Positions 62,328 through 64,000 of a DNA stretch of 64,000 bases are shown here, in pieces. Origin of the DNA: Streptomyces sp. GESEQ-35 (GTDB taxonomy: Bacteria > Actinomycetota > Actinomycetes > Streptomycetales > Streptomycetaceae); assembly GCF_017948485.1 (NCBI RefSeq), contig NZ_JAFFSX010000012.1, positions 124,001-188,000 on the forward strand. The letters are read 5' to 3'. The position numbers and the translations under genes are program-made. The notes beneath the pieces are model-generated. The model searched no databases. It was not told the origin of the DNA and saw only the letters and a program-made list of their open reading frames with translations. Numbering within the stretch: the stretch's first letter is position 1; each line of letters opens with the position of its first letter.

Positions 62328-62393
62328 GCGCCCCGTCAGGGGCGCGGGGAACTGCGCGACAAGCCCCCACCGGCCCGCAGCCCGCGACGACGA
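62328..62393 (-). repeat. Intergenic hairpin repeat, copy D
   Basis: In reverse orientation it reads GCGGGCCGGTGGGGGCT, then the core with one change (TTGTCGCGCAGTTCCCCGCG) and the GCGCCCCTGACGGGGCGC hairpin. It begins right at the rsmI stop and is the only clear feature in the 263-bp gap, so it may serve as the rsmI terminator. Confidence 0.88.
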
Positions 62394-62400
62394 CAAGCCA

Positions 62401-63252
62401 TCAACGGCGCTTCGCAGCAACAACCGCATCAAAAACCTGCCGCTTGGGCACACCCGCCTCCACGGCGACCGCAGCAATCGCCTCCTTGCGAAGCTCCCCC
62501 GCCTCCTCGCGCACCCGCACGCGCCGCACCAACTCCTCCGCGTCGAGTTCCCCCGCCCCCTTCGCGGGCGCCCCCTCGACGACGACCGTGATCTCGCCGC
62601 GCACCCCCTCCGCCGCCCACGCGGCCAGCTCCCCGAGCCCACCCCGCCGTACCTCTTCGTACGTCTTCGTCAGTTCCCGGCACACGGCGGCCCGCCGCTC
62701 CTCGCCGAACACCGAGGCCATCGCGACGAGCGTTTCGTCGATCCGGTGCGTGGACTCGAAATACACCAGCGTCCGCTGCTCCTCCACGACCTCCCGCAGC
62801 CGCGACAGCCGCTCCCCCGCCTTGCGCGGCAGGAACCCCTCGAAGCAGAACCGGTCGACGGGCAGCCCGGACAGCGCGAGGGCGGTCAGCACGGCCGACG
62901 GCCCCGGCACCGCGGTCACCCGGATGTCCTGCTCGACGGCCGCGGCCACCAGCCGGTACCCGGGGTCGGACACCGACGGCATCCCCGCGTCCGTGACGAG
63001 CAGCACACGCGCGCCGCCCAGGAGTTCCTGGACCAGCTCGGGCGTGCGGGCGGTCTCGTTGCCCTCGAAGTACGACACCACGCGCCCCTTGGGCGTCACA
63101 CCGAGCGCCTGGGTGAGCCGCCGTAGCCGCCGGGTGTCCTCGGCGGCGACGACATCGGCGCCCGCCAGCTCCTCGGCGAGCCGGGGCGGGGCGTCCGCGA
63201 TGTCGCCGATGGGGGTACCGGCAAGGACCAGGGTTCCGGGCTCAACTGTCAC
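62401..63252 (-). CDS. rsmI: 16S rRNA 2'-O-ribose C1402 methyltransferase
   Basis: RsmI methylates C1402 in the decoding centre together with RsmH. The 283-residue protein of the tetrapyrrole-methylase fold begins with VLAGTPIGDIADAPPRL and has DAGMPSVSDPGYRLV near residue 88 and CFEGFLPRKAGER near 133. The GTG start has GAGGA at 8 nt upstream. It is divergent from the protein mannosyltransferase gene with 62 bp between them. Confidence 0.96.
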   Translation of the reverse strand: MTVEPGTLVLAGTPIGDIADAPPRLAEELAGADVVAAEDTRRLRRLTQALGVTPKGRVVSYFEGNETARTPELVQELLGGARVLLVTDAGMPSVSDPGYRLVAAAVEQDIRVTAVPGPSAVLTALALSGLPVDRFCFEGFLPRKAGERLSRLREVVEEQRTLVYFESTHRIDETLVAMASVFGEERRAAVCRELTKTYEEVRRGGLGELAAWAAEGVRGEITVVVEGAPAKGAGELDAEELVRRVRVREEAGELRKEAIAAVAVEAGVPKRQVFDAVVAAKRR

Positions 63253-63314
63253 GTTTCTATCCTCGCAGCCCCCATGCGCGGGACTCCCACAGAAGGGTTC
63301 CCTACGATGGCGCG

Positions 63315-64000
63315 GTGACCAGTACCGCGTCCTCCACGGACACCCGGCAGGGCCAGGCCCTCCACGACCAGCGGCCGTCGTGGCAGCAGCGGCTGCGCCG
63401 TTTCGGCTATTCGGCAGGGCCCAGAACCGATGTGCAGGGCCGCCTGGTGCCGCCGTACACCCGGCCCAGCCCGCGTCTGTGGGCGGCCATCGGACTGCCG
63501 CAGGCGCTGGTCGAGCGGCTGATCCGCTGGTCGGGCTGGGGCGGTCCGCTGCTGGTGACGCTGTTCGCGGGCGTGATCCGGTTCTGGAACCTGGGCAACC
63601 CGAAGGCGGTGATATTCGACGAGACGTACTACGCCAAGGACGCGTGGGCGCTGGTTCACCGCGGGTTCGAGGTCAACTGGGACAAGAACGTCAACGACCT
63701 GATCCTGTCCTCGAACGGGAACGTGCCGATTCCGACGGACGCGTCGTACGTCGTGCACCCGCCGGTGGGCAAGTACGTCATCGGGCTGGGCGAGCTGATG
63801 TTCGGGTTCGATCCGTTCGGCTGGCGGTTCATGACGGCGCTGCTCGGCACGCTCTCCGTGCTGATGCTGTGCCGGATCGGCCGCCGGATCTTCCGTTCGA
63901 CCTTCCTCGGCTGTCTCGCGGGCGCGCTGATGGCGGTGGACGGACTGCACTACGTGATGAGCCGCACCGCGCTGCTCGACGGCGTGCTGATGTTCTTCGT
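63315..64000 (+). CDS. pmt: Protein O-mannosyltransferase, N-terminal part (runs off the right edge)
   Basis: The enzyme moves mannose from polyprenyl-phosphate mannose to Ser/Thr of exported proteins. The first 228 residues are present: a cytoplasmic head, the first helix around PLLVTLFAGVIRFWNL, the catalytic outer loop IFDETYYAKDAWA (Asp-Glu near residue 105) and several more helices. The GTG start has no ribosome site. TACGAT ends 6 nt upstream (63303-63308), so it is probably leaderless. The rest of the gene lies outside the window. Confidence 0.93.
   Translation, partial: MTSTASSTDTRQGQALHDQRPSWQQRLRRFGYSAGPRTDVQGRLVPPYTRPSPRLWAAIGLPQALVERLIRWSGWGGPLLVTLFAGVIRFWNLGNPKAVIFDETYYAKDAWALVHRGFEVNWDKNVNDLILSSNGNVPIPTDASYVVHPPVGKYVIGLGELMFGFDPFGWRFMTALLGTLSVLMLCRIGRRIFRSTFLGCLAGALMAVDGLHYVMSRTALLDGVLMFF

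Overview
The window is a high-GC actinobacterial chromosome segment and almost certainly comes from Streptomyces. The evidence is the strong third-position GC bias, the many GTG starts, the XRE/DUF5753 plus DUF397 pairs, SUKH-family proteins, class-E-type LAETG sortase substrates, the rpf-ksgA-ispE order, and a gal operon facing a sodium-solute symporter. No insertion sequence, phage gene, rRNA or CRISPR array was seen. Most of the window reads as core chromosome, with a few accessory patches.

Left part (1-12.3 kb): the 5' two-fifths or so of mfd; a MacB/FtsX-type ABC exporter pair; a DHA2 drug exporter; a secreted hydrolase and a GNAT enzyme in divergent leaderless arrangement; then an accessory patch made of a mini-protein, an XRE/DUF5753 regulator, a DUF397 protein with an internal duplication, a membrane-anchored helix-turn-helix protein and a 47-residue membrane peptide. 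12.3-18.5 kb holds a Tat-exported clan GH-A glycoside hydrolase, a DUF485 plus acetate-type symporter pair, a DivIVA-like coiled-coil protein and an AhpD-like protein. 18.6-23.7 kb is a four-gene divergent SUKH/deaminase locus: SUKH-1 plus a deaminase-SUKH-4 fusion on one arm, and a YwqJ-type deaminase plus SUKH-3 on the other. It is the strongest candidate for a little-described system.

Middle (23.7-37.6 kb): an orphan NarL-type sensor kinase, tRNA-Gln(UUG), then the core run glmU-prs-rplY-pth, two surface or membrane proteins, ppc, a membrane desaturase with its TetR regulator, a Phd/YefM antitoxin broken by an in-frame TAG, and a methyltransferase/VOC pair divergent from a MarR regulator with tandem 15-bp operator-like repeats.

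Right (37.6-64 kb): a NarL-type regulator, a GNAT enzyme, the galT-galE-galK operon divergent from a symporter operon with a clear palindrome between them, a lipoprotein, an atypical response regulator lacking its phosphoacceptor Asp, two paralogous membrane-anchored beta-propeller proteins, an ABC-F ATPase, a secreted subtilase, a nitrate-sensing-type histidine kinase, an MHYT protein, a Tat-exported PGRP amidase, then ispE, ksgA and an Rpf, tatD, a zinc-ribbon protein, rsmI and the start of a protein O-mannosyltransferase. Four intergenic copies of a hairpin-bearing repeat punctuate this right half. Starts were chosen by Shine-Dalgarno position, by 1-4 nt stop/start overlaps, or, where neither exists, by a -10 hexamer 6-7 nt upstream (leaderless).
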